A stretch of DNA of 64,000 bases from Rutidosis leptorrhynchoides (Eukaryota > Streptophyta > Magnoliopsida > Asterales > Asteraceae). The notes beneath the pieces are model-generated. The model was not told where the DNA came from, did not search any database, and saw only the letters and a program-made list of their open reading frames with translations. The position numbers were made by a program, and so were the translations under genes. Location: positions 312,466,501-312,530,500 of the forward strand of contig NC_092335.1 in NCBI RefSeq assembly GCF_046630445.1, given 5' to 3'. Shown here piece by piece: positions 1 to 13,000 of this stretch; within the stretch, counting starts at the first letter, position 1, and the number at the start of each line of letters is the position of its first letter.

Positions 1-2885
1 ACCGCGCCTAATTCCAAATCATGCGTCGTATAATTTTGTTCGTGAATCTTCAATTGTCTAGACGCATAAGCAATCACCTTCGTTCGTTGCATTAATACAC
101 AACCGAGACCTTGCTTTGATGCGTCACAATAAATCACAAAATCATCATTCCCTTCAGGCAATGACAATATAGGTGCCGTAGTTAGCTTTTTCTTCAATAA
201 CTGAAATGCTTTCTCTTGTTCATCATTCCATTCAAATTTCTTTCCTTTATGCGTTAATGCAGTCAAGGGTTTTGCTATTCTGGAAAAGTCTTGGATGAAC
301 CTTCTGTAGTAACCAGCTAGTCCTAAAAACTGGCGTATGTGTATCAGAGTTTTTGGGGTTTCCCACTTTTCAACAGTTTCTATCTTTTCCAGATCCACCT
401 TAATACCTCCTTTGTTCACTATGTGACCGAGGAATTGAACTTCTTCCAACCAAAATGCACACTTTGAAAACTTAGCGTACAATTCTTCCTTCCTCAATAC
501 TTCTAACACCTTTCTCAAATGTTCACCGTGTTCTTGGTCATTCTTTGAGTAAATAAGTATGTCATCAATGAAAACAATGACAAACTTGTCAAGGTATGGT
601 CCACACACTCGGTTCATAAGGTCTATAAACACAGCTGGTGCATTAGTTAAACCAAACGGCATGACCATAAACTCGTAATGACCGTAACGTGTTCTGAAAG
701 TAGTCTTTGGAATATCATCTTCTTTCACCCGCATTTGATGATACCCGGAACGTAAGTCAATCTTTGAATAAACAGACGAGCCTTGTAGTTGATCAAATAA
801 GTCGTCGATTCTCGGTAGTGGGTAGCGGTTCTTGATGGTAAGTTTGTTCAACACTCGGTAGTCGATACACAACCTGAATGTACCATCTTTCTTCTTGACA
901 AACAAAACAGGAGCTCCCCACGGTGATGTGCTTGGTCGAATGAAACCACGCTCTAAAAGTTCTTGTAATTGGCTTTGTAGTTCTTTCATCTCGCTGGGTG
1001 CGAGTCTGTAAGGAGCACGAGCTATTGGTGCAGCTCCTGGTACAAGATCTATTTGAAATTCAACGGATCGATGTGGGGGTAATCCCGGTAATTCTTTCAG
1101 AAATACATCGGGAAATTCTTTTGCAATGGGAACATCATTGATGCTCTTTTCTTCAATTTGTACTTTCTCGACGTGTGCTAGAACAGCATAGCAACATTTT
1201 CTTATTAGTTTTTGTGCCTTCAAATTACTAATAAGCTGTAGCTTCGTGTTGCCCTTTTCTCCGTACACCATTAAGGGTTTTTCTTTTTCTCGTATAATGC
1301 GAATTACATTTTTGTAACAAACGATCTCTGCTTTCACTTCTTTCAACCAATCCATACCGATTATCACATCAAAACTCCCTAACTCTACTGGTATCAAATC
1401 AATCTTAAATGTTTCGCTAACCAGTTTAATTTCTAGATTCCGACATATATTATCTGCTGAAATTAATTTACCATTTGCTAATTCGAGTAAAAATTTACTA
1501 TCCAAAGGCGTCAATGGACAACTTAATTTAGCACAAAAATCTCTACTCATATAGCTTCTATCCGCACCCGAATCAAATAAAACGTAAGCAGATTTATTGT
1601 CAATAAGAAATGTACCCGTAACAAGCTCCGGGTCTTCCTGTGCCTCTGCCGCATTAATATTGAAAACTCTTCCGCGGCCTTGTCCATTCGTGTTCTCCTG
1701 GTTCGGGCAATTTCTAATAATGTGGCCCAGTTTTCCACATTTATAACAAACTACATTGGCATAACTTGCTCCAACACTACTTGCTCCGCCATTACTCGTT
1801 CCGACACCATTTGTTCCTTTCGTTCTATTAACCCCTGGTCCGTAGACCTCACACTTCGCCGCACTATGACCATTTCTTTTACACTTGTTGCAAAATTTGG
1901 TGCAGAACCCCGAGTGATACTTTTCACACCTTTGGCATAGCTGCTTCTGATTATTGTTATTGTTGCAGTTATTATTGTTGTTGGGATGATTGTTGTAGTT
2001 GCTGTTGTTGTTGTTGTTGTTGTTGTTGGGCCGTTTGTTGTAGTTGCGATTGATGTTGCGATTGTTGGGATAATTGTTGTAATTGTTGTTGTTGTTGTAT
2101 TGGTGATTCTTATCACCGTTTTCCTCCCACTTTCTTTTGACTTGCTTTACATTGGCCTCTTCAGCAGTCTGTTCTTTAATTCTTTCTTCAATCTGGTTCA
2201 CTAGTTTGTGAGCCATTCTACATGCCTGTTGTATGGAGGCGGGCACGTGTGAACTTATATCTTCTTGGATTCTTTCCGGTAATCCTTTCATAAACGCATC
2301 GATCTTCTCTTCCTCATCTTCGAATGCTCCCGGACACAATAGGCACAATTCTATGAATCGTCTTTCGTACGTGATAATATCAAATCCTTGGGTTCGTAAC
2401 CCTCAAAGTTCTGTCTTGAGCTTATTGACCTCGGTTCTGGGACGGTACTTCTCGTTCATCAAGTGCTTGAATGCTGACCACGGTAGTGCGTATGCATCGT
2501 CTTGTCCCACTTGCTCTAGATAGGTATTCCACCATGTTAACGCAGAACCTGTGAAGGTATGCGTAGCGTACTTCACTTTGTCCTCTTCAGTACACTTACT
2601 TATGGCAAACACCGATTCGTCCTTCTCGGTCCACCATTTCAATCCGATCGGTCCTTCGGTTCCATCAAATTTCAAAGGTTTGCAGGCAGTGAATTCTTTG
2701 TAGGTGCATCCTACACGATTTCCTGTATTGCTAGATCCAAGGTTATTGTTGGTATGTAGCGCAGCCTGTACTGCGGCTATGTTTGAAGCTAGAAAAGTAC
2801 GGAATTCCTCTTCATTCATATTCACGGTGTGTCGAGTAGTCGGTGTCATTTCCTTCAAAATAGTCAAATGGAACAAGTTAATCAT
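1..2885 (-). pseudogene. E1 gag-pol polyprotein, partial and broken
   Basis: Near-identical to the E2 gag-pol at 10433-13329. It reads from gag through two CCHC zinc knuckles (about 1705-1900) and the aspartic protease DSGA site (about 1556-1575) to the reverse transcriptase FIDD motif (about 550-572), and is cut by the window edge in RNase H. The Asn-rich tract before the knuckles is encoded by a GTT/ATT-rich repeat at about 1940-2100. One nonsense codon is clear: a TGA at 2403-2405 in gag where E2 has an arginine codon. This copy therefore cannot make full Gag. The downstream frame looks open to the window edge. Confidence 0.9.
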
Positions 2886-2981
2886 ACAGAATATTAAGAG
2901 TAGTTAATAGTATTTCGTAGCATAATATGAACTCATTTATAAAAGCTTTTTCTTCATATTAGCGTTTTATAAGTTTAAATT

Positions 2982-3002
2982 CGGGTAGTACCTACCCGTT
3001 AA
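2982..3002 (-). other. Internal PPT-like hairpin of E1
   Basis: CGGGTAG-TAC-CTACCCG forms a perfect 7-bp stem with a 3-base loop at 2982-2998. The 15 bases GTACCTACCCGTTAA (2988-3002) are the same as the bases next to the 3' LTR of E2 (8684-8698), the polypurine-tract position. It lies between gag and the F-box ORF. Confidence 0.6.
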
Positions 3003-3190
3003 GTTCATACTTAGTAGCTAATATACAATTCAACTACTACAATTCTATATGAATAACTGATTATAATAATATTTTGCGTTCAAACTTTTACACAATATTT
3101 TACAAACTTACAATACCGCTTATTTTACATATAGCATGAAATATAGCACACAATAAATTTGATACAAGATGGTTGTGAAGATAATTCTAG

Positions 3191-3874
3191 CTAGTACATA
3201 AGTCGTTCAGCAAAGGCAATAAAGACACGTAATTCATACGTCCAGAAACAAGTCATGCATTCTGGTTTTACTAGGATTACTTCCCATCCTTGGTCTTGTG
3301 GAACATAACCGTTATGGCCGTTGATAAGACAGCGTGTTGTAACGTCGTCAAAGGGACGAGGGTTACGTAATGTCCAACAGTCCCGTAACAATCTAAAAAC
3401 CTCATTTCTTACCCCAATTACCTACTCCGTCACTTGTGGGAACGTTTTGTTTAATAGTTGTAGCCCGATGTTCTTGTTCTCACTTTGGTGAGAAGCGAAC
3501 ATTACTAATCCGTAAGCATAACATGCTTCTTTATGTTGCATGTTAGCCGCTTTTTCTAAATCACGAAGTCCAATATTCGGATATATTGAGTCAAAATAAT
3601 TTCTTAACCCATTGCGTAAAATAGCATTTGGGTTCCCCGCAATATATGCGTCAAAGTAAACACATCGTAACTTATGGATTTCCCAATGTGATATCCCCCA
3701 TCTTTCGAACGAAAGCCTTTTATAAACCAAGGCATTCTTGGAACGTTCTTCGAATGTCTTACAAACTGATCTCGCCTTAAATAGTTGTGCCAAAGAATTC
3801 TGACCGACTCTAGACAAGATTTCATCAATCATGTCTTCGGGTAGGTCTCTTAAAATATTGGGTTGTCTATCCAT
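3191..3874 (-). pseudogene. F-box protein gene carried by E1, nonsense mutant
   Basis: Collinear with the intact 227-codon F-box ORF of E2 (13635-14318). The N-terminal F-box (LPEDMIDEILSRVG, residues about 11-24) is retained. A TAG at 3422-3424 replaces a serine codon after residue 150, and the frame continues after it to 3191. Most differences from the E2 copy change an amino acid (E/G, L/S, R/H, A/V, I/T, P/A, M/V), so I see no sign of strong protein constraint between the two copies. Confidence 0.8.
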
Positions 3875-4013
3875 TTTGTGTTTTTATACTGTAAAATAGA
3901 CAAGAGTTAGATTCATAAAAAAAAATTACTTATTAATACAAGCAATTTTTACATATATCATAAAGCATAAGCACACTATATTACATATATTACACCACAC
4001 GAATACAACTATC

Positions 4014-4628
4014 TTATTCCGACTCGCTTGTTTCTTCTTCTTCGGTTTTGGTTCGTTTGGCCAAGTTTCTAGGGATATATGATGTTCCCCTAATACAAGC
4101 CGTCGTTTTCCACATTGGTTTAGAAAAACCTGGTGGTTTAGAGGTTCCCGGGTCATTGTTACAACTTAAGGACTTCGGGGGTTGACGATACATATAAAGT
4201 TCATCGGGGTTGGAATTAGATTTCTCTATTTTTATGCCCTTTCCCTTATTATTTTCTTTTGCCTTTTTAAATTCAGTTGGGGTAATTTCTATAACTTCAT
4301 CGGACTTCTCGTCGGAATCCGATTCATCGGAGAATTGGTAATCCTCCCAATATTTTGCTTCCTTGGCGGAAACACCATTGACCATAATTAACCTTGGTCG
4401 GTTGGTTGAGGAATTTCTTTTACTTAACCATTTTATTATTTCCCCCACCGGTTCTATTTCTTCATCCGGTTCCGATTCTTCTTCCTGTTCGGATTCTTCT
4501 TCCGGTTCCGACTCTTCTTCCGGTTCCTCTTCGGGAACTTGTGAATCAGTCCACGAATCATTCCAATTTACATCTGACTCTTCATTATTATTAGGTGAGT
4601 TAATGGGACTTGTTCTAGAGGTAGACAT
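4014..4628 (-). CDS. Acidic protein of unknown function, E1 leader ORF
   Basis: A 204-codon ORF that opens with a Ser/Asn-rich segment, followed by tandem Glu-Pro-Glu repeats (EPEEESE type, residues about 35-60). A basic and polar middle contains the KGKGIKIEK stretch, and the end is Glu-rich (TEEEETSESE). I do not recognise a domain. It is the first ORF after the primer-binding site, followed by the F-box ORF. The E2 copy (14457-15071) has the same length and few changes. It could be a disordered nuclear protein or a degraded captured host sequence. Confidence 0.6.
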   Translation of the reverse strand: MSTSRTSPINSPNNNEESDVNWNDSWTDSQVPEEEPEEESEPEEESEQEEESEPDEEIEPVGEIIKWLSKRNSSTNRPRLIMVNGVSAKEAKYWEDYQFSDESDSDEKSDEVIEITPTEFKKAKENNKGKGIKIEKSNSNPDELYMYRQPPKSLSCNNDPGTSKPPGFSKPMWKTTACIRGTSYIPRNLAKRTKTEEEETSESE

Positions 4629-4823
4629 CTATCACATAATATCAAACGCGTTAAGAGATTAATATATCACATAATATTCACATCTTAAAAATATATAGTT
4701 TCCAACAAAATTTGTTAAGCAATCATTTTTCAAGTAAACACGGTCGAAGTCCAGACTCACTAATGCATCCTAACAAACTCGATAAGACACACTAATGCAA
4801 AATTCTGGTTCTCTAAGACCAAC
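4629..4823 (-). other. E1 leader between primer-binding site and first ORF
   Basis: Non-coding. It contains a block (ACACGGTCGAAGTCCAGAC, about 4738-4757) that recurs next to the primer-binding sites of E2 (about 15179) and E3 (about 29600). This is one sign that the three elements share a packaging or priming leader. Confidence 0.5.
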
Positions 4824-4835
4824 GCTCGGATACCA
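4824..4835 (-). other. Primer-binding site of E1 (tRNA-iMet)
   Basis: The minus strand reads TGGTATCCGAGC, 11 of 12 bases matching the complement of the plant initiator tRNA-Met 3' end (TGGTATCAGAGC). It lies two bases from the LTR edge at 4838, the normal spacing. Confidence 0.85.
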
Positions 4836-4837
4836 AC

Positions 4838-5431
4838 TGAAATGTCCCGTTCTTATTGATTAAAAACGTTCAATATTAATTGATTTCGTTGCGAGGTTTT
4901 GACCTCTATATGAGACGTTTTTCAAAGACTGCATTCATTTTAAAACAAACCATAACCTTTATTTCATCAATAAAGGTTTAAAAAGCTTTACGTAGATTAT
5001 CAAATAATGATAATCTAAAATATCCTGTTTACACACGACCATTACATAATGGTTTACAATACAAATATGTTACAACAAAATAAGTTTCTTGAATGCAGTT
5101 TTTACACAATATCATACAAGCATGGACTCCAAATCTCGTCCTTATTTAAGTATGCGACAGCGGAAGCTCTTAATAATCACCTGAGAATAAACATGCTTAA
5201 AACGTCAACAAAAATGTTGGTGAGTTATAGGTTTAACCTATATATATCAAATCATAATAATAGACCACAAGATTTCATATTTCAATACACATCCCATACA
5301 TAGAGATAAAAATCATTCATATGGTGAACACCTGGTAACCGACATTAACAAGATGCATATATAAGAATATCCCCATCATTCCGGGACACCCTTCGGATAT
5401 GATATAAATTTCGAAGTACTAAAGCATCCGG
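4838..5431 (-). repeat. E1 5' LTR, first part
   Basis: Starts TGAAATGTCCCG at 4838 and runs to the TCCGG target site at 5427-5431, where E2 is inserted. It matches the matching end of both E2 LTRs closely. Confidence 0.9.
5427..5431. repeat. Target-site duplication of E2 (left copy, TCCGG)
   Basis: TCCGG here and at 18533-18537 flank E2 exactly. Removing E2 and one copy restores a continuous E1 LTR. Confidence 0.93.
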
Positions 5432-8400
5432 TGAAATGTCCCGTTCTTATTGATTAAAAACGTTCCATATTAATTGATTTCGTTGCGAGGTTTTGACCTC
5501 TATATGAGACGTTTTTCAAAGACTGCATTCATTTTTAAACAAACCATAACCTTTATTTCATCAATAAAGGTTTAAAAAGCTTTACGTAGATTATCAAATA
5601 ATGATAATCTAAAATATCCTGTTTACACACGACCATTAAATAATAGTTTACAATACAAATATGTTACAACAAAATAAGTTTCTTGAATGCAGTTTTTACA
5701 CAATATCATACAAGCATGGACTCCAAATCTTGTCCTTATTTAAGTATGCGACAGCGGAAGCTCTTAATAATCACCTGAGAATAAACATGCTTAAAACGTC
5801 AACAAAAATGTTGGTGAGTTATAGGTTTAACCTATATATATCAAATCGTAACAATAGACCACAAGATTTCATATTTCAATACACATCCCATACATAGAGA
5901 TAAAAATCATTCATATGGTGAACACCTGGTAACCGACAATAACAAGATGCATATATAAGAATATCCCCATCATTCCGGGACACCCTTCGGATATGATATA
6001 AATTTCGAAGTACTAAAGCATCCGGTACTTTGGATGGGGTTTGTTAGGCCCAATAGATCTATCTTTAGGATTCGCGTCAATTAGGGTGTCTGTTCCCTAA
6101 TTCTTAGATTACCAGACTTAATAAAAAGGGGCATATTCGATTTTGATAATTCAACCATAGAATGTAGTTTCACGTACTTGTGTCTATTTTGTAAATCATT
6201 TATAAAACCTGCATGTATTCTCATCCCAAAAATATTAGATTTTAAAAGTGGGACTATAACTCACTTTCACAGATTTTTACTTCGTCGGGAAGTAAGACTT
6301 GGCCACTGGTTGATTCACGAACCTATAACAATATATACATATATATCAAAGTATGCTCAAAATATATTTACAACACTTTTAATATATTTTGATGTTTTAA
6401 GTTTATTAAGTCAGCTGTCCTCGTTAGTAACCTACAACTAGTTGTCCACAGTTAGATGTACAGAAATAAATCGATAAATATTATCTTGAATCAATCCACG
6501 ACCCAGTGTATACGTATCTCAGTATTGATCACAACTCAAACTATATATATTTTGGAATCAACCTCAACCCTGTATAGCTAACTCCAACATTCACATATAG
6601 AGTGTCTATGGTTGTTCCGAAATATATATAGATGTGTCGACATGATAGGTCGAAACATTGTATACGTGTCTATGGTATCTCAAGATTACATGATATATAA
6701 TACAAGTTGATTAAGTTATGGTTGGAATAGATTTGTTACCAATTTTCACGTAGCTAAAATGAGAAAAATTATCCAATCTTGTTTTACCCATAACTTCTTC
6801 ATTTTAAATCCGTTTTGAGTGAATCAAATTGCTATGGTTTCATATTGAACTCTATTTTATGAATCTAAACAAAAAAAGTATAGGTTTCTAGTCGAAAAAA
6901 TAAGTTACAAGTCGTTTTTGTAAAGGTAGTCATTTCAGTCGAAAGAACGACATCTAGATGACCATTTTAGAAAACATACTTCCACTTTGAGTTTAACCAT
7001 AATTTTTGGATATAGTTTCATGTTCATAATAAAAATCATTTTCTCAGAATAACAACTTTTAAATCAAAGTTTATCATAGTTTTTAATTAACTAACCCAAA
7101 ACAGCCCGCGGTGTTACTACGACGGCGTAAATCCGGTTTTACGGTGTTTTTCGTGTTTCCAGGTTTTAAATCATTAAGTTAGCATATCATATAGATATAG
7201 AACATGTGTTTAGTTGATTTTAAAAGTCAAGTTAGAAGGATTAACTTTTGTTTGCGAACAAGTTTAGAATTAACTAAACTATGTTCTAGTGATTACAAGT
7301 TTAAACCTTCGAATAAGATAGCTTTATATGTATGAATCGAATGATGTTATGAACATCATTACTACCTTAAGTTCCTTGGATGAACCTACTGGAAAAGAGA
7401 AATATGGATCTAGCTTCAATGGATCCTTGGATGGCTCAAAGTTCTTGAAGCAAAATCATGACACGAAAACAAGTTCAAGTAAGATCATCACTTGAAATAA
7501 GATTGTTATAGTTATAGAAATTGAACCAAAGTTTGAATATGATTATTACCTTGTATTAGAATGATAACCTACTGTAAGAAACAAATATTTCTTGAGGTTG
7601 GATGATCACCTTACAAGATTGGAAGTGAGCTAGCAAACTTGAAAGTATTCTTGATTTTATGAAACTAGAACTTTTGGAATTTATGAAGAACACTTAGAAC
7701 TTGAAGATAGAACTTGAGAGAGTTCAATTAGATGAAGAAAATTGAAGAATGAAAGTGTTTGTAGGTGTTTTTGGTCGTTGGTGTATGGATTAGATATAAA
7801 GGATATGTAATTTTGTTTTCATGTAAATAAGTCATGAATGATTACTCATATTTTTGTAATCTTATGAGATATTTCATGCTAGTTGCCAAATGATGGTTCC
7901 CACATGTGTTAGGTGACTCACATGGGCTGCTAAGAGCTGATCATTGGAGTGTATATACCAATAGTACATACATCTAAAAGCTGTGTATTGTACGAGTACG
8001 AATACGGGTGCATACGAGTAGAATTGTTGATGAAACTGAACGAGAATGTAATTGTAAGCATTTTTGTTAAGTAGAAGTATTTTGATAAGTGTATTGAAGT
8101 CTTTCAAAAGTGTATAAATACATATTAAAATACTACATGTATATACATTTTAACTGAGTCGTTAAGTCATCGTTAGTCGTTACATGTAAGTGTTGTTTTG
8201 AAACCTTTAGGTTAACGATCTTGTTAAATGTTGTTAACCCAATGTTTATAATATCAAAAGAGATTTTAAATTATTATATTATCATGATATTATGATGTAC
8301 GAATATCTCTTAATATGATATATATACATTAAATGTTGTTACAACGATAAACGTTACATATATGTCTCGTTTCAAAATCATTAAGTTAGTAGTCTTGTTT

Positions 8401-8683
8401 TTACATATGTAGTTCATTGTTAATATAATTAATGATATGTTTACTTATCATAATATCATTTTAACTATATATATAACCATATATATGTCATCATATAGTT
8501 TTTTTACAAGTTTTAACGTTCGTGAATCACCGGTCAACTTGGGTGGTCAATTGTCTATATGAAACCTATTTCAATTAATCAAGTCTTAACAAGTTTGATT
8601 GCTTAACATGTTGGAAACATTTAATCATGTAAACATCAATCTCAATTAATATATATAAACATGGAAAAGTTCGGGTCACTACA
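5432..8683 (-). repeat. E2 3' LTR
   Basis: 3252 bp, TGAAATGTCC...TCACTACA on the + strand (TGTAGTGA...TTTCA in element orientation). Nearly identical to 15281-18532. Several ORFs of 60-90 codons inside it are not credible genes. Confidence 0.95.
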
Positions 8684-8698
8684 GTACCTACCCGTTAA
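8684..8698 (-). other. Polypurine-tract region of E2
   Basis: The minus strand reads TTAACGGGTAGGTAC directly before the 3' LTR, the position of the plus-strand primer. The same 15 bases recur inside the element at 13432-13446 and beside the E3 LTR at 24653-24667. Confidence 0.7.
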
Positions 8699-8718
8699 AT
8701 AAATTTCGTCCCGAAATT

Positions 8719-10020
8719 TTAAGCTGTTGAAGGTGTTGACGAATCTTCTGGAAATAGATGCGGGTATTTCTTCTTCATCTGATCTTCACGCTCCCAGGTG
8801 AACTCGGGTCCTCTACGAGCATTCCATCGAACCTTAACAATTGGTATCTTGTTTTGCTTAAGTCTTTTAACCTCACGATCCATTATTTCGACGGGTTCTT
8901 CGATGAATTGGAGTTTTTCGTTGATTTGGATTTCATCTAATGGAATAGTGAGATCTTCTTTAGCAAAACATTTCTTCAAATTCGAGACGTGGAAAGTGTT
9001 ATGTACAGCCGCGAGTTGTTGAGGTAACTCAAGTCGGTAAGCTACTGGTCCGACACGATCAATAATCTTGAATGGTCCAATATACCTTGGATTTAATTTC
9101 CCTCGTTTACCAAATCGAACAACGCCTTTCCAAGGTGATACTTTAAGCATGACCATCTCTCCAATTTCAAATTCTATATCTTTTCTTTTAATGTCAGCGT
9201 AGCTCTTTTGTCGACTTTGGGCGGTTTTCAACCGTTGTTGAATTTGGATGATCTTCTCGGTAGTTTCTTGTATAATCTCCGGACCCGTAATCTTTCTATC
9301 CCCCACCTCACTCCAACAAATCGGAGACCTGCACTTTCTACCATAAAGTGCTTTAAACGGCGCCATCTCAATGCTTGAATGGTAGCTGTTGTTGTAGGAA
9401 AATTCTGCTAACGGTAGATGTCGATCCCAACTGTTTCCGAAATCAATAACACATGCTCGTAGCATGTCTTCAAGCGTTTGTATCGTCCTTTCGCTCTGCC
9501 CATCAGTTTGTGGATGATAGGCAGTACTCATGTCTAGACGAGTTCCTAATGCTTGCTGTAATGTCTGCCAGAATCTTGAAATAAATCTGCCATCCCTATC
9601 AGAGATAATAGAGATTGGTATTCCATGTCTGGAGACGACTTCCTTCAAATACAGTCGTGCTAACTTCTCCATCTTGTCATCTTCTCTTATTGGTAGGAAG
9701 TGTGCTGATTTGGTGAGACGATCAACTATTACCCAAATAGTATCAAAACCACTTGCAGTCCTTGGCAATTTAGTGATGAAATCCATGGTAATGTTTTCCC
9801 ATTTCCATTCCGGGATTTCGGGTTGTTGAAGTAGACCTGATGGTTTCTGATGCTCAGCTTTGACCTTAGAACACGTCAAACATTCTCCTACGTATTTAGC
9901 AACATCGACTTTCATACCCGGCCACCAAAAATGTTTCTTGAGATCCTTGTACATCTTCCCCGTTCCAGGATGTATTGAGTATCTGGTTTTATGAGCTTCT
10001 CTAAGTACCATTTCTCTCAT
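8719..10020 (-). CDS. E2 integrase with chromodomain-like C-terminus (pol segment after in-frame stop)
   Basis: 433 codons from an internal ATG, in the same frame as the upstream gag-pol ORF. It holds the HHCC zinc region (HPGTGKMY...CLTC), the catalytic core with [15 protein letters not shown] and [12 protein letters not shown] (D,D,E pattern), the GPF/Y module ([13 protein letters not shown]), and at about residues 370-425 a chromodomain-like tail with VKVRW and [18 protein letters not shown]. This tail is typical of Tekay/Del chromoviruses, where it directs insertion to heterochromatin. As a separate ORF it probably has no initiation signal of its own and depends on readthrough, so it is likely inactive in this copy. 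Confidence 0.93.
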   Translation of the reverse strand: MREMVLREAHKTRYSIHPGTGKMYKDLKKHFWWPGMKVDVAKYVGECLTCSKVKAEHQKPSGLLQQPEIPEWKWENITMDFITKLPRTASGFDTIWVIVDRLTKSAHFLPIREDDKMEKLARLYLKEVVSRHGIPISIISDRDGRFISRFWQTLQQALGTRLDMSTAYHPQTDGQSERTIQTLEDMLRACVIDFGNSWDRHLPLAEFSYNNSYHSSIEMAPFKALYGRKCRSPICWSEVGDRKITGPEIIQETTEKIIQIQQRLKTAQSRQKSYADIKRKDIEFEIGEMVMLKVSPWKGVVRFGKRGKLNPRYIGPFKIIDRVGPVAYRLELPQQLAAVHNTFHVSNLKKCFAKEDLTIPLDEIQINEKLQFIEEPVEIMDREVKRLKQNKIPIVKVRWNARRGPEFTWEREDQMKKKYPHLFPEDSSTPSTA

Positions 10021-10038
10021 ATCTCCAAATTTTGGTAC

Positions 10039-13000
10039 CTAAATCCTTTCAGCCCTATACCGGGTTCCATCTTCCCGAATATTAAGATGCTTCTCCGATC
10101 CTTTGGGTATTTCATCCTTTAAATTTCCCTCTTTTAAAACTCCTTGTTGCGCCTCCTTTATTTGAGTAGTAATGTTATTATGAATCATTATATTCATAGA
10201 TTTTACTCGAATGGGTTCTCTATCCTTCCTGCTCAAGGCATCGGCTACCACATTTGCCTTCCCCGGGTGGTAACGAATCTCAAAATCGTAATCATTCAAT
10301 AATTCAATCCACCTACGCTGCCTCATATTCAGTTGTTTCTGATTAAATATGTGTTGAAGACTTTTGTGGTCGGTATATATAATACTTTTGACCCCATATA
10401 AGTAGTGCCTCCAAGTCTTTAATGCAAAAACAACCGCGCCTAATTCCAAATCATGCGTCGTATAATTTTGTTCGTGAATCTTCAATTGTCTAGACGCATA
10501 AGCAATCACCTTCGTTCGTTGCATTAATACACAACCGAGACCTTGCTTTGATGCGTCACAATAAATCACAAAATCATCATTCCCTTCAGGCAATGACAAT
10601 ATAGGTGCCGTAGTTAGCTTTTTCTTCAATAACTGAAACGCTTTCTCTTGTTCATCATTCCATTCAAATTTCTTCCCTTTATGCGTTAATGCAGTCAAGG
10701 GTTTTGCTATTCTGGAAAAGTCTTGGATGAACCTTCTGTAGTAACCAGCTAGTCCTAAAAACTGGCGTATGTGTTTCGGAGTTTTCGGGGTTTCCCACTT
10801 TTCAACAGTTTCTATCTTTGCCGGATCCACCTTAATACCTTCTTTGTTCACTATGTGACCGAGGAATTGAACTTCTTCCAACCAAAATGCACACTTTGAA
10901 AACTTAGCGTACAATTCTTCCTTCCTCAATACTTCTAACACCTTTCTCAAATGTTCACCGTGTTCTTGGTCATTCTTTGAGTAAATAAGTATGTCATCAA
11001 TGAAAACAATGACAAACTTGTCAAGGTATGGTCCACACACTCGGTTCATAAGGTCCATGAACACAGCTGGTGCATTAGTTAAACCAAACGGCATGACCAT
11101 AAACTCGTAATGACCGTAACGTGTTCTGAAAGCAGTCTTTGGAATATCATCTTCTTTCACCCGCATTTGATGATACCCGGAACGTAAGTCAATCTTTGAA
11201 TAAACAGACGAGCCTTGTAGTTGATCAAATAAGTCGTCGATTCTCGGTAGTGGGTAGCGGTTCTTGATGGTAAGTTTGTTCAACTCTCGGTAGTCGATAC
11301 ACAACCTGAATGTACCATCTTTCTTCTTGACAAACAAAACAGGAGCTCCCCACGGTGATGTGCTTGGTCGAATGAAACCACGCTCTAAAAGTTCTTGTAA
11401 TTGGCTTTGCAGTTCTTTCATCTCGCTGGGTGCGAGTCTGTAAGGAGCACGAGCTATTGGTGCAGCTCCTGGTACAAGATCTATTTGAAATTCAACGGAT
11501 CGATGTGGGGGTAATCCCGGTAATTCTTTCGGAAATACATCGGGAAATTCTTTTGCAATGGGAACATCATTGATGCTCTTTTCTTCAGTTTGTACTTTCT
11601 CGACGTGTGCTAGAACAGCATAGCAACCTTTTCTTATTAGTTTTTGTGCCTTCAAATTACTAATAAGATGTAGCTTCGTGTTGCCCTTTTCTCCGTACAC
11701 CATTAAGGGTTTTCCTTTTTCTCGTATAATGCGAATTGCATTTTTGTAACAAACGATCTCCGCTTTCACTTCTTTCAACCAGTCCATACCGATTATCACA
11801 TCAAAACTCCCTAACTCTACTGGTATCAAATCAATCTTAAATGTTTCGCTAACCAGTTTAATTTCTCGATTCCGACATATATTATCTGCTGAAATTAATT
11901 TACCATTTGCTAATTCGAGTAAAAATTTACTATCCAAAGGCGTCAATGGACAACTTAATTTAGCACAAAAATCTCTACTCATATAGCTTCTATCCGCACC
12001 CGAATCAAATAAAACGTAAGCAGATTTATTGTCAATAAGAAACGTACCCGTAACAAGCTCCGGGTCTTCCTGTGCCTCTACCGCATTAATATTGAAAACT
12101 CTTCCACGGCCTTGTCCATTCGTGTTCTCCTGGTTCGGGCAATTTCTAATAATGTGGCCTGGTTTTCCACATTTATAACAAACTACATTGGCATAACTTG
12201 CTCCGACACTACTTGCTCCGCCATTACTCGTTCCGACACCATTTGTTCCTTTCGTTCTATTAACCCCTGGTCCGTAGACCTCACACTTCGCCGCGCTATG
12301 ACCATTTCTTTTACACTTGTTGCAAAATTTGGTGCAGAACCCCGAGTGATTCTTTTCACACCTTTGGCATAGTTGCTTCTGATTGTTGTTGTTGTTGCGG
12401 TCATTATTGTTGTTGGGATGATTGTTGTAGTTGCTGTTGTTGTTGTTGTTGTTGTTGTTAGGCCGTTTGTTGTAGTTGCGATTGATGTTGCGATTGTTGG
12501 GATAATTGTTGCGATTACTGTTGTAATTGCTGTTGTTGTTGTATTGGTGATTCTTATCACCGTTTTCCTCCCACTTTCTTTTGACTTGCTTCACATTGGC
12601 CTCTTCAGCAGTCTGTTCTTTAATTCTTTCTTCAATCTGGTTCACTAGTTTGTGAGCCATTCTACATGCCTGTTGTATGGAGGCGGGCTCATGTGAACTT
12701 ATATCTTCTTGGATTCTTTCCGGTAATCCTTTCACAAACGCGTCGATCTTCTCTTCCTCATCTTCGAATGCTCCCGGACACAATAGGCATAATTCTGTGA
12801 ATCGTCTTTCGTACGTGGTAATATCAAATCCTTGGGTTCGTAACCCTCTAAGTTCTGTCTTGAGCTTATTGACCTCGGTTCTGGGACGGTACTTCTCGTT
12901 CATCAAGTGCTTGAATGCTGACCACGGTAGTGCGTACGCATCATCTTGTCCCACTTGCTCTAGATAGGTATTCCACCATGTTAATGCAGAACCTGTGAAG

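Larger units (their letters stand above)
1..5431 (-). mobile_element. E1: Tekay-like Ty3/gypsy retrotransposon, left part (continues beyond window; 5' LTR interrupted)
   Basis: The order on the minus strand is 5' LTR, primer-binding site, acidic ORF, F-box ORF, PPT-like hairpin, then gag-pol running off the left edge. The 5' LTR starts at 4838 (+ coordinates), is cut at 5431 by E2, and resumes at 18538-21193, giving about 3250 bp in total, which matches the E2 LTRs. E1 and E2 are the same family, but E1 has more lesions and is therefore older. The right flank starts GAAAG (21194-21198), the expected TSD copy; its partner lies outside the window. Confidence 0.9.

Noticed and set aside
6178..8107. 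ORFs of 77-87 codons in the E2 LTR (and copies at 16027 and 17723)
   Set aside because: They lie in LTR non-coding DNA, are unrelated to known proteins and recur only because the LTR recurs.
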